From positions 1-34,740 of the forward strand of contig RGUW01000004.1 of assembly GCA_010027605.1 (NCBI GenBank): a stretch of DNA of 34,740 nt, read 5' to 3'. The first letter of the stretch is position 1, and every line of letters starts with the position of its first letter. The position numbers were made by a program, and so were the translations under genes. The DNA is from Synechococcaceae bacterium WB9_2_112 (GTDB lineage: Bacteria > Cyanobacteriota > Cyanobacteriia > PCC-6307 > Cyanobiaceae). The notes beneath the pieces were generated by a model. It saw only the letters and a program-made list of their open reading frames with translations, did not search any database and was not told the DNA's origin. Shown here piece by piece: positions 8,430-15,537 of this stretch.

Positions 8430-8567
8430 ATGACCCAGACTCCTGCCCCCACCACGCCGCGCAACTACCCGATCTTCACGGTGCGCTGGCTGTCGATTCA
8501 CGCCCTCGGCGTTCCCACGGTCTTCTTCCTGGGCGCCCTGGCCGCGATGCAGTTCATCCGTCGCTGA
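8430..8567 (+). CDS. psbF: Cytochrome b559 subunit beta
   Basis: Beta subunit of cytochrome b559, read from the nucleotide sequence because it is too short for the ORF track. It is 45 residues, beginning [16 protein letters not shown]. The haem-ligand histidine sits in [16 protein letters not shown] and the protein ends QFIRR. It starts 5 bp after psbE, so the two haem ligands are co-expressed. Confidence 0.97.
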   Translation: MTQTPAPTTPRNYPIFTVRWLSIHALGVPTVFFLGALAAMQFIRR

Positions 8568-8584
8568 CTTCCTGATCGCCTGCC

Positions 8585-8704
8585 ATGCAACGCAATCCAA
8601 ACCCCAACAACCTGCCGGTTGAACTCAACCGCACCAGCCTGTACCTGGGTCTGCTGCTGGTGTTCGTGACCGGCGTGCTGTTCTCCAGTTACTTCTTCAA
8701 CTGA
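8585..8704 (+). CDS. psbL: Photosystem II protein L
   Basis: Small PSII subunit L, 39 residues and too short for the ORF track. The sequence begins [20 protein letters not shown] and ends FSSYFFN, both characteristic of PsbL. One transmembrane helix ([13 protein letters not shown]). PsbL stabilises PSII dimers and the QA region. It lies 17 bp after psbF. Confidence 0.97.
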   Translation: MQRNPNPNNLPVELNRTSLYLGLLLVFVTGVLFSSYFFN

Positions 8705-8720
8705 TCCGGAGGCATCCCGA

Positions 8721-8921
8721 ATGAGCGGCAAGAAATCCAACCTGCCTGACGGCCGGATCCCCGACCGCCTTCCCGACGGACGCCCGGCTGTTGCCTGGCG
8801 CTCCCGCTGGACCGAAGGCGTGCTTCCCCTGTGGCTGGTCGCCACTGCCGGTGGCATGGCCGTGATCTTTGTGGTCGGCCTGTTCTTCTACGGCTCCTAT
8901 GTGGGCGTCGGTTCGGCCTGA
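8721..8921 (+). CDS. psbJ: Photosystem II protein J
   Basis: Small PSII subunit J, 66 residues with one transmembrane helix ([24 protein letters not shown]) and the family ending GSYVGVGSA. The N-terminus is extended by a polar stretch ([22 protein letters not shown]), as in picocyanobacteria. GGAGG at 8708-8712 is the one strong ribosome-binding site in the psbEFLJ group. Last gene before the terminator. Confidence 0.96.
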   Translation: MSGKKSNLPDGRIPDRLPDGRPAVAWRSRWTEGVLPLWLVATAGGMAVIFVVGLFFYGSYVGVGSA

Positions 8922-8955
8922 TCGGTCAGCAACAAACGGGCCATGAGGCAATCTC

Positions 8956-8982
8956 AGCGGAGCCGCATGGCTCCGCTTTTTT
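8956..8982 (+). terminator. Intrinsic terminator of the rubA-ycf48-psbEFLJ operon
   Basis: Perfect 9-bp stem AGCGGAGCC / GGCTCCGCT with a GCAT loop, followed directly by a run of T residues (to 8982). It lies 35 bp after the psbJ stop. The T run is only on the plus-strand side, so it acts for the psb operon and not for the convergent epimerase gene. Confidence 0.9.
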
Positions 8983-9049
8983 GTTGGCCGGAAGTCCTTC
9001 GGCGCAGGGGCTCGACCCGGCTGGAGCAGGCGATCTCAGCCGCACAGAG

Positions 9050-10072
9050 CTAGACGGCGACCCAGCCCCTGTACCAGGCGGCGAAGCGGGCGACGCCGGT
9101 CTCGATCGGGGTGCTGAGGCGGTCGCCGATCCAGGCCTCGAGGCGCGTGATGTCAGCGGCGGTGTCCCGTACATCACCGCTCTGAAGGGGTTCAAAGTCT
9201 TTGATGGCGCGCACGCCCAGGGCGTCTTCGAGCAACGCAATGAAGTGCAGCAGCGGCACCGGCTGGGCGTTGCCGATGTTGAACAGCCGGTGGGGGGCCG
9301 CTGCGCAGGCCGGGCCAGGATCCAGCGGATCAAAGGCGGGATCAGCGGTGGCCGGCTTGGCGAGACAGCGGAGCACCCCATCGACGATGTCGTCGATGTA
9401 GGTGAAATCGCGCTGCATCTCCCCCTGGTTGAACACCCGGATGGGCTCGCCGGCGAGCATGGCGCGGGCAAACAGCATCGGGGCCATGTCGGGCCGGCCC
9501 CAGGGGCCGTACACGGTGAAGAAGCGCAGACCCGTCGCCGGCATCCCGTAGAGATGGCTGTAGGCGTGGGCCATCAGCTCATTGGCCTTCTTGGTGGCCG
9601 CATACAGGCTCACCGGGTGGTTGACCGGCTGGTCCTCGCTGAAGGGCAGGGTGCGGTTGCCGCCATACACCGAGCTGCTGGAGGCGTAAACGAGATGCTC
9701 GACCCTGTGATGGCGGCAGCCTTCCAGCACATGGCCAAAACCCACCAGATTGCTCTGGATGTAGGCGGCGGGGTTCTCAAGCGAATGACGCACCCCAGGC
9801 TGGGCAGCCAGATGCACCACGGCGCGGGGCCGCACGCGGTCAAACAGGGCCGCGAGGGCCTCAGCGTCGACCAGATCGAGCGCTTCAAAACCGAACCGTT
9901 CGCCCCCCGCCGCCGCCACCAGGGCCAGGCGGGCACGCTTGAGGGCAGGGTCGTAATAGGGGTTGAGATTGTCGAGCCCAAAGACCCGCTCGCCGCGGGC
10001 CAACAGCGCCTGGGCCACGGCCGCGCCGATGAAGCCGGCAACACCCGTGACCAGAATCGGTCTGGGCTCCAT
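9050..10072 (-). CDS. UDP-glucuronate 4-epimerase-type NAD-dependent epimerase
   Basis: Extended short-chain dehydrogenase (340 residues) of the CapI/LpsL type, converting UDP-GlcA to UDP-GalA. Visible are the NAD-binding glycine motif TGVAGFIG (about residues 9-16), SSSSVYGGN, and the catalytic SLYAATKKANE (YxxxK). LNPYYDPALKRARL and HLAAQPGVRHSLENP are typical of glucuronate epimerases. The start ATG at 10072 is chosen. The track ORF of 730 residues continues antisense through galE and has no family similarity. The gene diverges from galE across 72 bp. Its substrate would come from Ugd encoded 7 kb away. Confidence 0.88.
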   Translation of the reverse strand: MEPRPILVTGVAGFIGAAVAQALLARGERVFGLDNLNPYYDPALKRARLALVAAAGGERFGFEALDLVDAEALAALFDRVRPRAVVHLAAQPGVRHSLENPAAYIQSNLVGFGHVLEGCRHHRVEHLVYASSSSVYGGNRTLPFSEDQPVNHPVSLYAATKKANELMAHAYSHLYGMPATGLRFFTVYGPWGRPDMAPMLFARAMLAGEPIRVFNQGEMQRDFTYIDDIVDGVLRCLAKPATADPAFDPLDPGPACAAAPHRLFNIGNAQPVPLLHFIALLEDALGVRAIKDFEPLQSGDVRDTAADITRLEAWIGDRLSTPIETGVARFAAWYRGWVAV

Positions 10073-10144
10073 GGGGTTTGTGCTGTTCGTCAGAGTGGAT
10101 GGCGCCCAGTGTGGAACGGCGCCGGTGAGACCTAGCGTCGCGCC

Positions 10145-11245
10145 ATGGCCAATCTGCTGATCACCGGAGGCGCCGGCTACATCGGCAGTCACACCTGCCT
10201 GGCATTGCTGCAGATGGGTCACAGCCTGGTGGTCATTGACGATTTCTCCAACGGCTCCGTCGATGCCATCCGCGCCGTCGCGCGCCTGGCGGGCCTGCAG
10301 CAGCGCAGCCGGAGCGCCAGCGGCCAGGCCCGCCACCACCAGTGGCACTGGCAGCAGGGCGGACAGCACCTCACCCTGCTCGAGGGAGACATCCGCCTGG
10401 CCGCAGACCTGCAGCTGGCCTTTGAGGATCAGGCCATCGATGCGGTGCTGCATTTTGCCGGGCTCAAGGCCGTGGCCGAATCGGTGGCCAAACCGCTCGA
10501 CTACTGGAACGTGAATGTGGCGGGCAGCCGGCAGGTGCTCGAGGTGATGGCCGACAACCATTGCCGCACCTTTGTGTTCAGCAGCAGCGCCACCGTCTAT
10601 GGCATGGCCGAACGGGTGCCGATCGCCGAGACCTCGCCGGTGCAGCCGATCAATCCCTACGGCCAGACCAAGGCGGCCGTCGAGCAGATGCTGCGGGACC
10701 TGGCGGCCAGCAGCGGCCCGGCCGAGCCAGGCTGGCGCATCGCCTGCCTGCGGTACTTCAACCCGGTTGGCGCCCACGAAAGCGGCGCCATCGGCGAAGA
10801 CCCCGACGGCGTGCCCAGCAACCTGCTGCCCCTGATCTGCCAGGTGGCCAGTGGCCAGCGCCCTGCCCTGCAGGTCTACGGGAGTGACTGGGCCACGCCC
10901 GACGGCACCGGCGTGCGCGACTACATCCACGTGATGGACCTGGCCGAAGGCCATGGCGCGGCCGTCGAGACCCTTCTGGCCGAACCCCCCCAGCTGCTCA
11001 CCCTCAACCTTGGCAGCGGCCGGGGCCACTCCGTGCTGCAGATGGTGCAGGCCTTTGAACACACCAACGGCACCAGCGTTCCCTACGAGCTCTGCAGCCG
11101 CCGTGCCGGCGACTCGGCCGTCTCGGTGGCCGATCCGAGTGTGGCCCGCAGCCGTCTGGGCTGGCAGACCAGCCGCGATCTCGCGACCATCTGCCGTGAT
11201 GCCTGGCGCTGGCATCAGCAGAACCCGAGCGGCTACGCCCAATAG
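10145..11245 (+). CDS. galE: UDP-glucose 4-epimerase, copy 1
   Basis: UDP-glucose/UDP-galactose epimerase, 366 residues. NAD-binding motif TGGAGYIGSH is at the N-terminus, HFAGLKAVAES and SSSATVYG follow, and the catalytic NPYGQTK (YxxxK) and LRYFNPVGAHESG are as in GalE. An insert rich in Gln, Arg and His (about residues 56-76) makes it longer than the second copy at 21445. A TAGCGT sequence (10133-10138) ends 6 bases before ATG; if it were a -10 element the mRNA would be almost leaderless. It runs into the sugar transferase gene 2 bp after its stop. Confidence 0.93.
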   Translation: MANLLITGGAGYIGSHTCLALLQMGHSLVVIDDFSNGSVDAIRAVARLAGLQQRSRSASGQARHHQWHWQQGGQHLTLLEGDIRLAADLQLAFEDQAIDAVLHFAGLKAVAESVAKPLDYWNVNVAGSRQVLEVMADNHCRTFVFSSSATVYGMAERVPIAETSPVQPINPYGQTKAAVEQMLRDLAASSGPAEPGWRIACLRYFNPVGAHESGAIGEDPDGVPSNLLPLICQVASGQRPALQVYGSDWATPDGTGVRDYIHVMDLAEGHGAAVETLLAEPPQLLTLNLGSGRGHSVLQMVQAFEHTNGTSVPYELCSRRAGDSAVSVADPSVARSRLGWQTSRDLATICRDAWRWHQQNPSGYAQ

Positions 11246-11247
11246 TC

Positions 11248-12615
11248 ATGGCGCTGCGCACCCCCTGGTTCCAGGAACGCTCCAAACTGTTTGCGCTCTC
11301 GGTGCTTGACGCCTTCTGGGTGGGGGGCTTCTACAATCTGATCACGGCCCTGCGCCTGGGCCATGGGCCAGGCCTCGACCCGATCGCCCTGCTGCTGATC
11401 TGCACCTGGACCGGTCTGTCGTATCTGGGAGGGCGCTACTCCAGCCGGGTGGGACGGCGCGAAAACACCGTCGACATCGTCGGCCGCACCCTGCTGGTGG
11501 TGCTGTTGATGCTGGGGCTGGGGGTGGTGGTGTTCAGCTGGGGGTTCAAGAGCAGCGATCCCCGCACGTTCCGTGGCTTTCTGATTCCCCTGCTCAGCTG
11601 CGTAGGCGTGGCCTCAGCCCTGTGCCAGCTGCTGGCCCGCCAGCTGATCCAACGACGCCGCGAACCCTGGATCCTGGTGAGCAGCGACAGCGACCTGGCG
11701 GTGATCGCCAGAGAGCAGCAGGGCAGCAGAAGCAATCGCGCGATCACCACGCGGCTGGTGCCGCTGCAGCAGGTCCATTCGCTCAGCGAGGAGCTTGAGA
11801 CCGGCAACGACCTGCCCTGGGCGGGCCTGGCGGTGGGCGAACTGCACGGCGTCAGCGACACCCTGCTGCAGGACCTGGCCAACAGCCGCGCCGCCGGCCT
11901 GCGGGTCAGCACCCTGATCAGCTGGTGCGAGACCTTCCTGCACCGGGTCCCACCCGAGCTGATCTCACCGGAATGGCGGCTGCGGGCCGAGGGCTTCGAG
12001 CTGATTCCCGGCAGCCTCAGCTGGCGGGTCAAGCGTCTCGGCGATCTTGGCCTGGCCGGCCTGCTGCTGCTGGTGCTGGCGCCGGTGATGCTCCTCTGTG
12101 CCGTGCTGATCTGGCTGGAAGACCGGGGCCCGGTCTTCTACACCCAGCAGCGCAGTGGCATCAACGACACCACGATCCGCATCCTCAAGCTGCGCACCAT
12201 GAGCGTTGACGCCGAAACCGATCAGGCCCGCTGGGCCCAGCGCAACGATCCAAGGGTCACCCGCACGGGCCAATGGCTGCGCCGGCTGCGCCTCGATGAG
12301 CTCCCCCAGCTGTGGAATGTGATCCGAGGCGACATGAGCCTGATCGGACCGCGGCCCGAGCGCCCCGAAATCGACAGCCAGCTGGAGCAACAGATTCCCA
12401 ATTACAGGCTGCGCTACCTGGCCAGACCTGGCCTCAGCGGCTGGGCCCAGGTCTGCTTTCCCTATGGAGCGAGCGTGGCCGACAGCCGCATGAAGCTCAG
12501 CTACGACATCTATTACATCCGCAACGCCAATCTGCTGCTCGACCTGTTCATCCTGATCAAGACGATTCGTCTGGTGCTCCGAGCAGCCGGATCCGAACCC
12601 CGGGGCCGTCCATGA
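11248..12615 (+). CDS. Polyprenyl-phosphate sugar-phosphate transferase (WcaJ/RfbP type)
   Basis: Polyisoprenyl-phosphate hexose-1-phosphate transferase that starts surface-glycan repeat synthesis on undecaprenyl phosphate. The N-terminal half has four hydrophobic helices and a degenerate nucleotide-binding-like middle part. The catalytic bacterial sugar transferase domain starts near residue 255 with KRLGDLGLAGLLLL. It continues through VFYTQQRSGI, ILKLRTM, DELPQLWNVIRGDMSLIGPR and RPGLSGWAQV. Which sugar phosphate is transferred cannot be read. Its stop overlaps the next ATG as ATGA (12612-12615), so the pair is probably coupled. Confidence 0.93.
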   Translation: MALRTPWFQERSKLFALSVLDAFWVGGFYNLITALRLGHGPGLDPIALLLICTWTGLSYLGGRYSSRVGRRENTVDIVGRTLLVVLLMLGLGVVVFSWGFKSSDPRTFRGFLIPLLSCVGVASALCQLLARQLIQRRREPWILVSSDSDLAVIAREQQGSRSNRAITTRLVPLQQVHSLSEELETGNDLPWAGLAVGELHGVSDTLLQDLANSRAAGLRVSTLISWCETFLHRVPPELISPEWRLRAEGFELIPGSLSWRVKRLGDLGLAGLLLLVLAPVMLLCAVLIWLEDRGPVFYTQQRSGINDTTIRILKLRTMSVDAETDQARWAQRNDPRVTRTGQWLRRLRLDELPQLWNVIRGDMSLIGPRPERPEIDSQLEQQIPNYRLRYLARPGLSGWAQVCFPYGASVADSRMKLSYDIYYIRNANLLLDLFILIKTIRLVLRAAGSEPRGRP

Positions 12616-14006
12616 AGCGCTGGCTGCCGTGGCTTGATCAACAGCGCCCGCCAAGCTGCAGTGTGGGGGGCTGGCGCTCCTTTCAGCTGGGCTTGGTGTT
12701 TCTGCCGACCAGCGCCCTGATCGCTGGACTCGCTCTGCTGGCGTCCCTGACGCTGTGGCGGCCGGCCTCCCAACCGCGGCTCCTGAGCCGCCCCCTGGCC
12801 CGCTGGCTGCTGGCACTGGGATTGTGGATGCTGGTGACAACCCTGGCCAGCCCGGTGCCCCTGGAGATGCGGCTCCGTCTGTTCAACTGGCTGCCGTTTT
12901 TCTGGCTCCTGCTGGCCGCCCCGCCCTACCTGGCCACGCCGGCAGCCCGGGATCGGTTCAGCCTGGTGGTGCTGGTGGCCACCGTGCCGGCCCTGCTGGT
13001 GGGTCTGGCGCAGGCTGTGATCGGCTTCAGCGGTCCGTGGCAGGCGCTCGGCAGCCTGCTGATCTGGGATCTGCCAGCACGCTTTGCGGCCCAGGGGGCT
13101 GGGGTCTTCCCCAACCCCAACTTCACGGCGGCCTGGTACGCCATGGCCGCACCCCTGGCGGCCGCTCGGGTTCTGACCCTGCCATCCACGACCGGTGCAA
13201 CCCAGCGCCATGCCTCCTGGACGCTGTTGCTGCTGCTGGCGGTGGCGTTGGTGCTCAGCGGCAGCCGCACGGCGCTGTCGGGAACGCTGCTGGCCCTGTT
13301 GCTGCTGTCGTGGCGGCACTTCTGGAAACCCCTGCTGCTGGCCCTGGCGTCGCTGGTCTCCCTGGTGGTCGCGTCGCTGCTGCTGCCGGGCCAGAGTCCT
13401 GCAGGGTTGCTGGCCCAACGGCTCAGCGGAGGCCTGGCGGCCAAGTTCATGCCGATGGTTCAGGGGGCAGGCAGCACGGCCGCCGAAGCCATCGCCTCGG
13501 GCCGCGATCCGTACCGCAGCGAACTGTTTGCCCAGGCGCTCCAGTTTGTGCAGCAGCACCCATGGCTGGGACTGGCCGAATCGCTGCTGAGAGGCCAACC
13601 CGTGCATCAGCCCGCCCTGCTGACCCACACCCACAACGTGATGTTCCAACTGGCGATCCAGCACGGGATCGTGGCCTCGCTGGCACTGCTGGCCGCTGTG
13701 GCAGCCCTGGTGATCCGCCCCTGGTGGAACGTCAGTCACCTGGGGCTCAGGGACCGGGGCCTGCTGGCTGCTGCCCTTGGCGCCATCTGGCTGCACAGCT
13801 TTGACATTCCCAGTTTTGACAGCCGCAACAACGTGCTCGGCTGGTTGCTGCTGGCGTGCTGCTACTGCCTGGCGAGGCCTACACCGACAGGGTCAGGCCA
13901 TGTCGCCTCAGAGCAGTTTCCTCCAAAAGCAATCGCTTCAGGCGAGATCACTGCAGAGGAGATCGCTGCAGCGAAGATCGCTACAACAGAGATCACCGGA
14001 GATTGA
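12612..14006 (+). CDS. O-antigen ligase/polymerase-like membrane protein (WaaL/Wzy type)
   Basis: A 464-residue polytopic membrane protein with about 10-12 hydrophobic segments. A large loop contains SGRDPYRSELFAQALQFVQ and HPWLGLAESLL, followed by THTHNVMFQLAIQHG, the His-Asn signature of the O-antigen ligase domain family. Members include WaaL ligases and Wzy polymerases, and the two cannot be separated here. The start ATG at 12612 overlaps the sugar transferase stop. The last 26 residues form a degenerate pentapeptide repeat (IASGE, ITAEE, IAAAK, IATTE, ITGD) encoded by a 15-bp DNA repeat that runs on past the stop. That tail is probably a recent low-complexity addition. Confidence 0.88.
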   Translation: MKRWLPWLDQQRPPSCSVGGWRSFQLGLVFLPTSALIAGLALLASLTLWRPASQPRLLSRPLARWLLALGLWMLVTTLASPVPLEMRLRLFNWLPFFWLLLAAPPYLATPAARDRFSLVVLVATVPALLVGLAQAVIGFSGPWQALGSLLIWDLPARFAAQGAGVFPNPNFTAAWYAMAAPLAAARVLTLPSTTGATQRHASWTLLLLLAVALVLSGSRTALSGTLLALLLLSWRHFWKPLLLALASLVSLVVASLLLPGQSPAGLLAQRLSGGLAAKFMPMVQGAGSTAAEAIASGRDPYRSELFAQALQFVQQHPWLGLAESLLRGQPVHQPALLTHTHNVMFQLAIQHGIVASLALLAAVAALVIRPWWNVSHLGLRDRGLLAAALGAIWLHSFDIPSFDSRNNVLGWLLLACCYCLARPTPTGSGHVASEQFPPKAIASGEITAEEIAAAKIATTEITGD

Positions 14007-14032
14007 ATCTCATCAGATCGCTTCAGAATTGA
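13926..14032. repeat. Degenerate 15-bp tandem repeat across the end of the ligase-like gene
   Basis: About seven units of a 15-base motif resembling nnGAGATCGCTGCAG, for example GCGAGATCACTGCAG, AGGAGATCGCTGCAG and CGAAGATCGCTACAA. The first five encode the pentapeptide tail of the ligase-like protein. Units six and seven (ATTGAATCTCATCAG, ATCGCTTCAG) continue through the stop and into the convergent glycosyltransferase gene end. Units are GATC-rich. Confidence 0.7.
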
Positions 14033-15462
14033 GCAATGACCCGTTGCAGGGAGCGCATCATTTCCGCCTCGATAATTCCTGTCTTACGCCGATAGCGGCT
14101 CAGACGCTGCTGGACAATCAATTCAGCCATGTCGGGATCACACTCGCCCCGCAGCTTGACGGCCCCCAGCGATTGAACCCACTCAGCCGGACGATCGATG
14201 GAGATCAATGTCATGTAACGCGAGAAATCACGATAATCAAAAAGCTCCTGATAAGCCTCACAGGTGCTTGCCATCACTGGCAAACCCAGACAGGCCGCAT
14301 CAAGAACAGGAATTCCAAAGCCCTCTAAATGAGAAGGACTTGCCAGCATGCCAGCATAAAGAAACAAGGCCGCTTTCTTCACTTCGTCAACGTAGCCAAC
14401 AAGCCTGACACCAGCAGTCTGTCGGCTAAGCTCTTCAATGCTTTGAGAGTAGGCGAGCTGCTGCTTTTTGCCGACGATACAAAGCTGATAACCCTCAGAT
14501 GCCAGACCCGACTCACCAAATACCCGAATCAGGAATTCGACATTTTTTCGAGGCTCAATGAAAGAGTTGAACAGAATATACTTAAACGGCTTCAATCCCT
14601 CCTCTCCTACGCGCCCCAACAACTCAGTCCGCGAAACATCACCATCAAGCATGGCGAGCGAGGGCCTTTGAAAGAGCACACAGTCAGGCACTCTTTCCAA
14701 ACGACCATTAACCAGTCGCCTGGAGCCAAAATATTCATAAAACAACCGCGACGTCGCACATGAGACAAAGATTCTTTGCGCACTGGAGGACGCGAGGAGT
14801 GTTCGCAGAAATAGATATCGATTGCCGCTACCATAATATTGAAGAGGAATCAAATCATGCACAGTTTGAACAAGCTTGGTTCGCCCAGAGGCCGGCCTGA
14901 TAAACAGCGGGCAAGCCGTGACCAAGAAGTCAAAGCCTTCACAATCAACCCTGAAGGGCTTCGCAACTGGAACCAGGGCAGCAATCTGACTGGCGCGGTA
15001 AAGATTGGGAGCGCAGACAAAACCTGAAACCCGCCGTAGAAAAAACAGACGGTCACTATCCAACCGACCCGGATCACGCAAGTCCTTGAGCTTCAGATAG
15101 CGCATGTCAGCCCGCCTGTAAATGCGTGAGCCGACCAGGTAAGGCACGGAGATCAGAACGCGTTGCACAATCTCAAACAACTTCCTGGCCAGTCCCAACA
15201 GGGCCAGCCGCCCACCAAGCCGAGAAGAAGAAGAAGAAGAAGAAGAGGGATCAAAGAGATCCACCAATCTGTCGATCTCTGCAGATCGATGATCACCATC
15301 AAGATTGGACGGAACTCTGGGTTGCTTTGGCAACGCGAACTGCGTCAGAAGCCAGATCTCGGCCCCAGCCTCTGCAAGACAATGAATCAATCCTTTGGAG
15401 TAAACCGCGATCCCGCGGTGCTCCACCTGCTCTAGATCATACGCAGTGATCAGAATGCGCAT
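14023..15462 (-). CDS. Glycosyltransferase, GT4 family
   Basis: Glycosyltransferase group 1 of 479 residues. The N-terminus MRILITAYDLEQVEHRGIAVYSKGL shows the acceptor-side GT-B domain with a glycine turn. QTVHDLIPLQYYG and FNSFIEPRKNVEFLIRVF are the usual interdomain elements. SPSHLEGFGIPVLDAACLGLPV is the EX7E-like donor-binding motif. Donor sugar is not predictable. The gene is clearly AT-richer than its neighbours and uses many A/T-ending codons, suggesting acquisition. It carries a perfect (TCT)8 run giving eight serines (residues 73-80). It follows hisS on the same strand and converges on the ligase-like gene. Confidence 0.88.
   Translation of the reverse strand: MRILITAYDLEQVEHRGIAVYSKGLIHCLAEAGAEIWLLTQFALPKQPRVPSNLDGDHRSAEIDRLVDLFDPSSSSSSSSRLGGRLALLGLARKLFEIVQRVLISVPYLVGSRIYRRADMRYLKLKDLRDPGRLDSDRLFFLRRVSGFVCAPNLYRASQIAALVPVAKPFRVDCEGFDFLVTACPLFIRPASGRTKLVQTVHDLIPLQYYGSGNRYLFLRTLLASSSAQRIFVSCATSRLFYEYFGSRRLVNGRLERVPDCVLFQRPSLAMLDGDVSRTELLGRVGEEGLKPFKYILFNSFIEPRKNVEFLIRVFGESGLASEGYQLCIVGKKQQLAYSQSIEELSRQTAGVRLVGYVDEVKKAALFLYAGMLASPSHLEGFGIPVLDAACLGLPVMASTCEAYQELFDYRDFSRYMTLISIDRPAEWVQSLGAVKLRGECDPDMAELIVQQRLSRYRRKTGIIEAEMMRSLQRVIAQF
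15223..15246 (-). repeat. (TCT)8 trinucleotide repeat encoding polyserine
   Basis: Eight identical TCT codons in the glycosyltransferase gene (plus strand reads AGA repeats). They encode an uninterrupted serine tract between LVDLFDP and RLGG. Changes in repeat number keep the frame and would vary linker length. Confidence 0.9.
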
Positions 15463-15537
15463 CAGGCCCTATAACCTTCAACCAAGTCAAAAATCTCGCT
15501 CAGCGCTTGCATTCAAGCCGGACCTTTGATCGACGGA

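Noticed and set aside
8831-10135. 434-residue plus-strand ORF
   Set aside because: Begins inside psbJ in another frame, runs through the terminator and antisense to the epimerase. No recognisable features.
9050-11242. 730-residue minus-strand ORF
   Set aside because: Only the part from 10072 down matches an epimerase. The upstream half is antisense to galE copy 1 and reads as GC-driven shadow sequence.
12513-13796. 427-residue minus-strand ORF
   Set aside because: Antisense to the ligase-like membrane protein, rich in Gln/Arg/Gly as expected from the complement of a leucine-rich gene.
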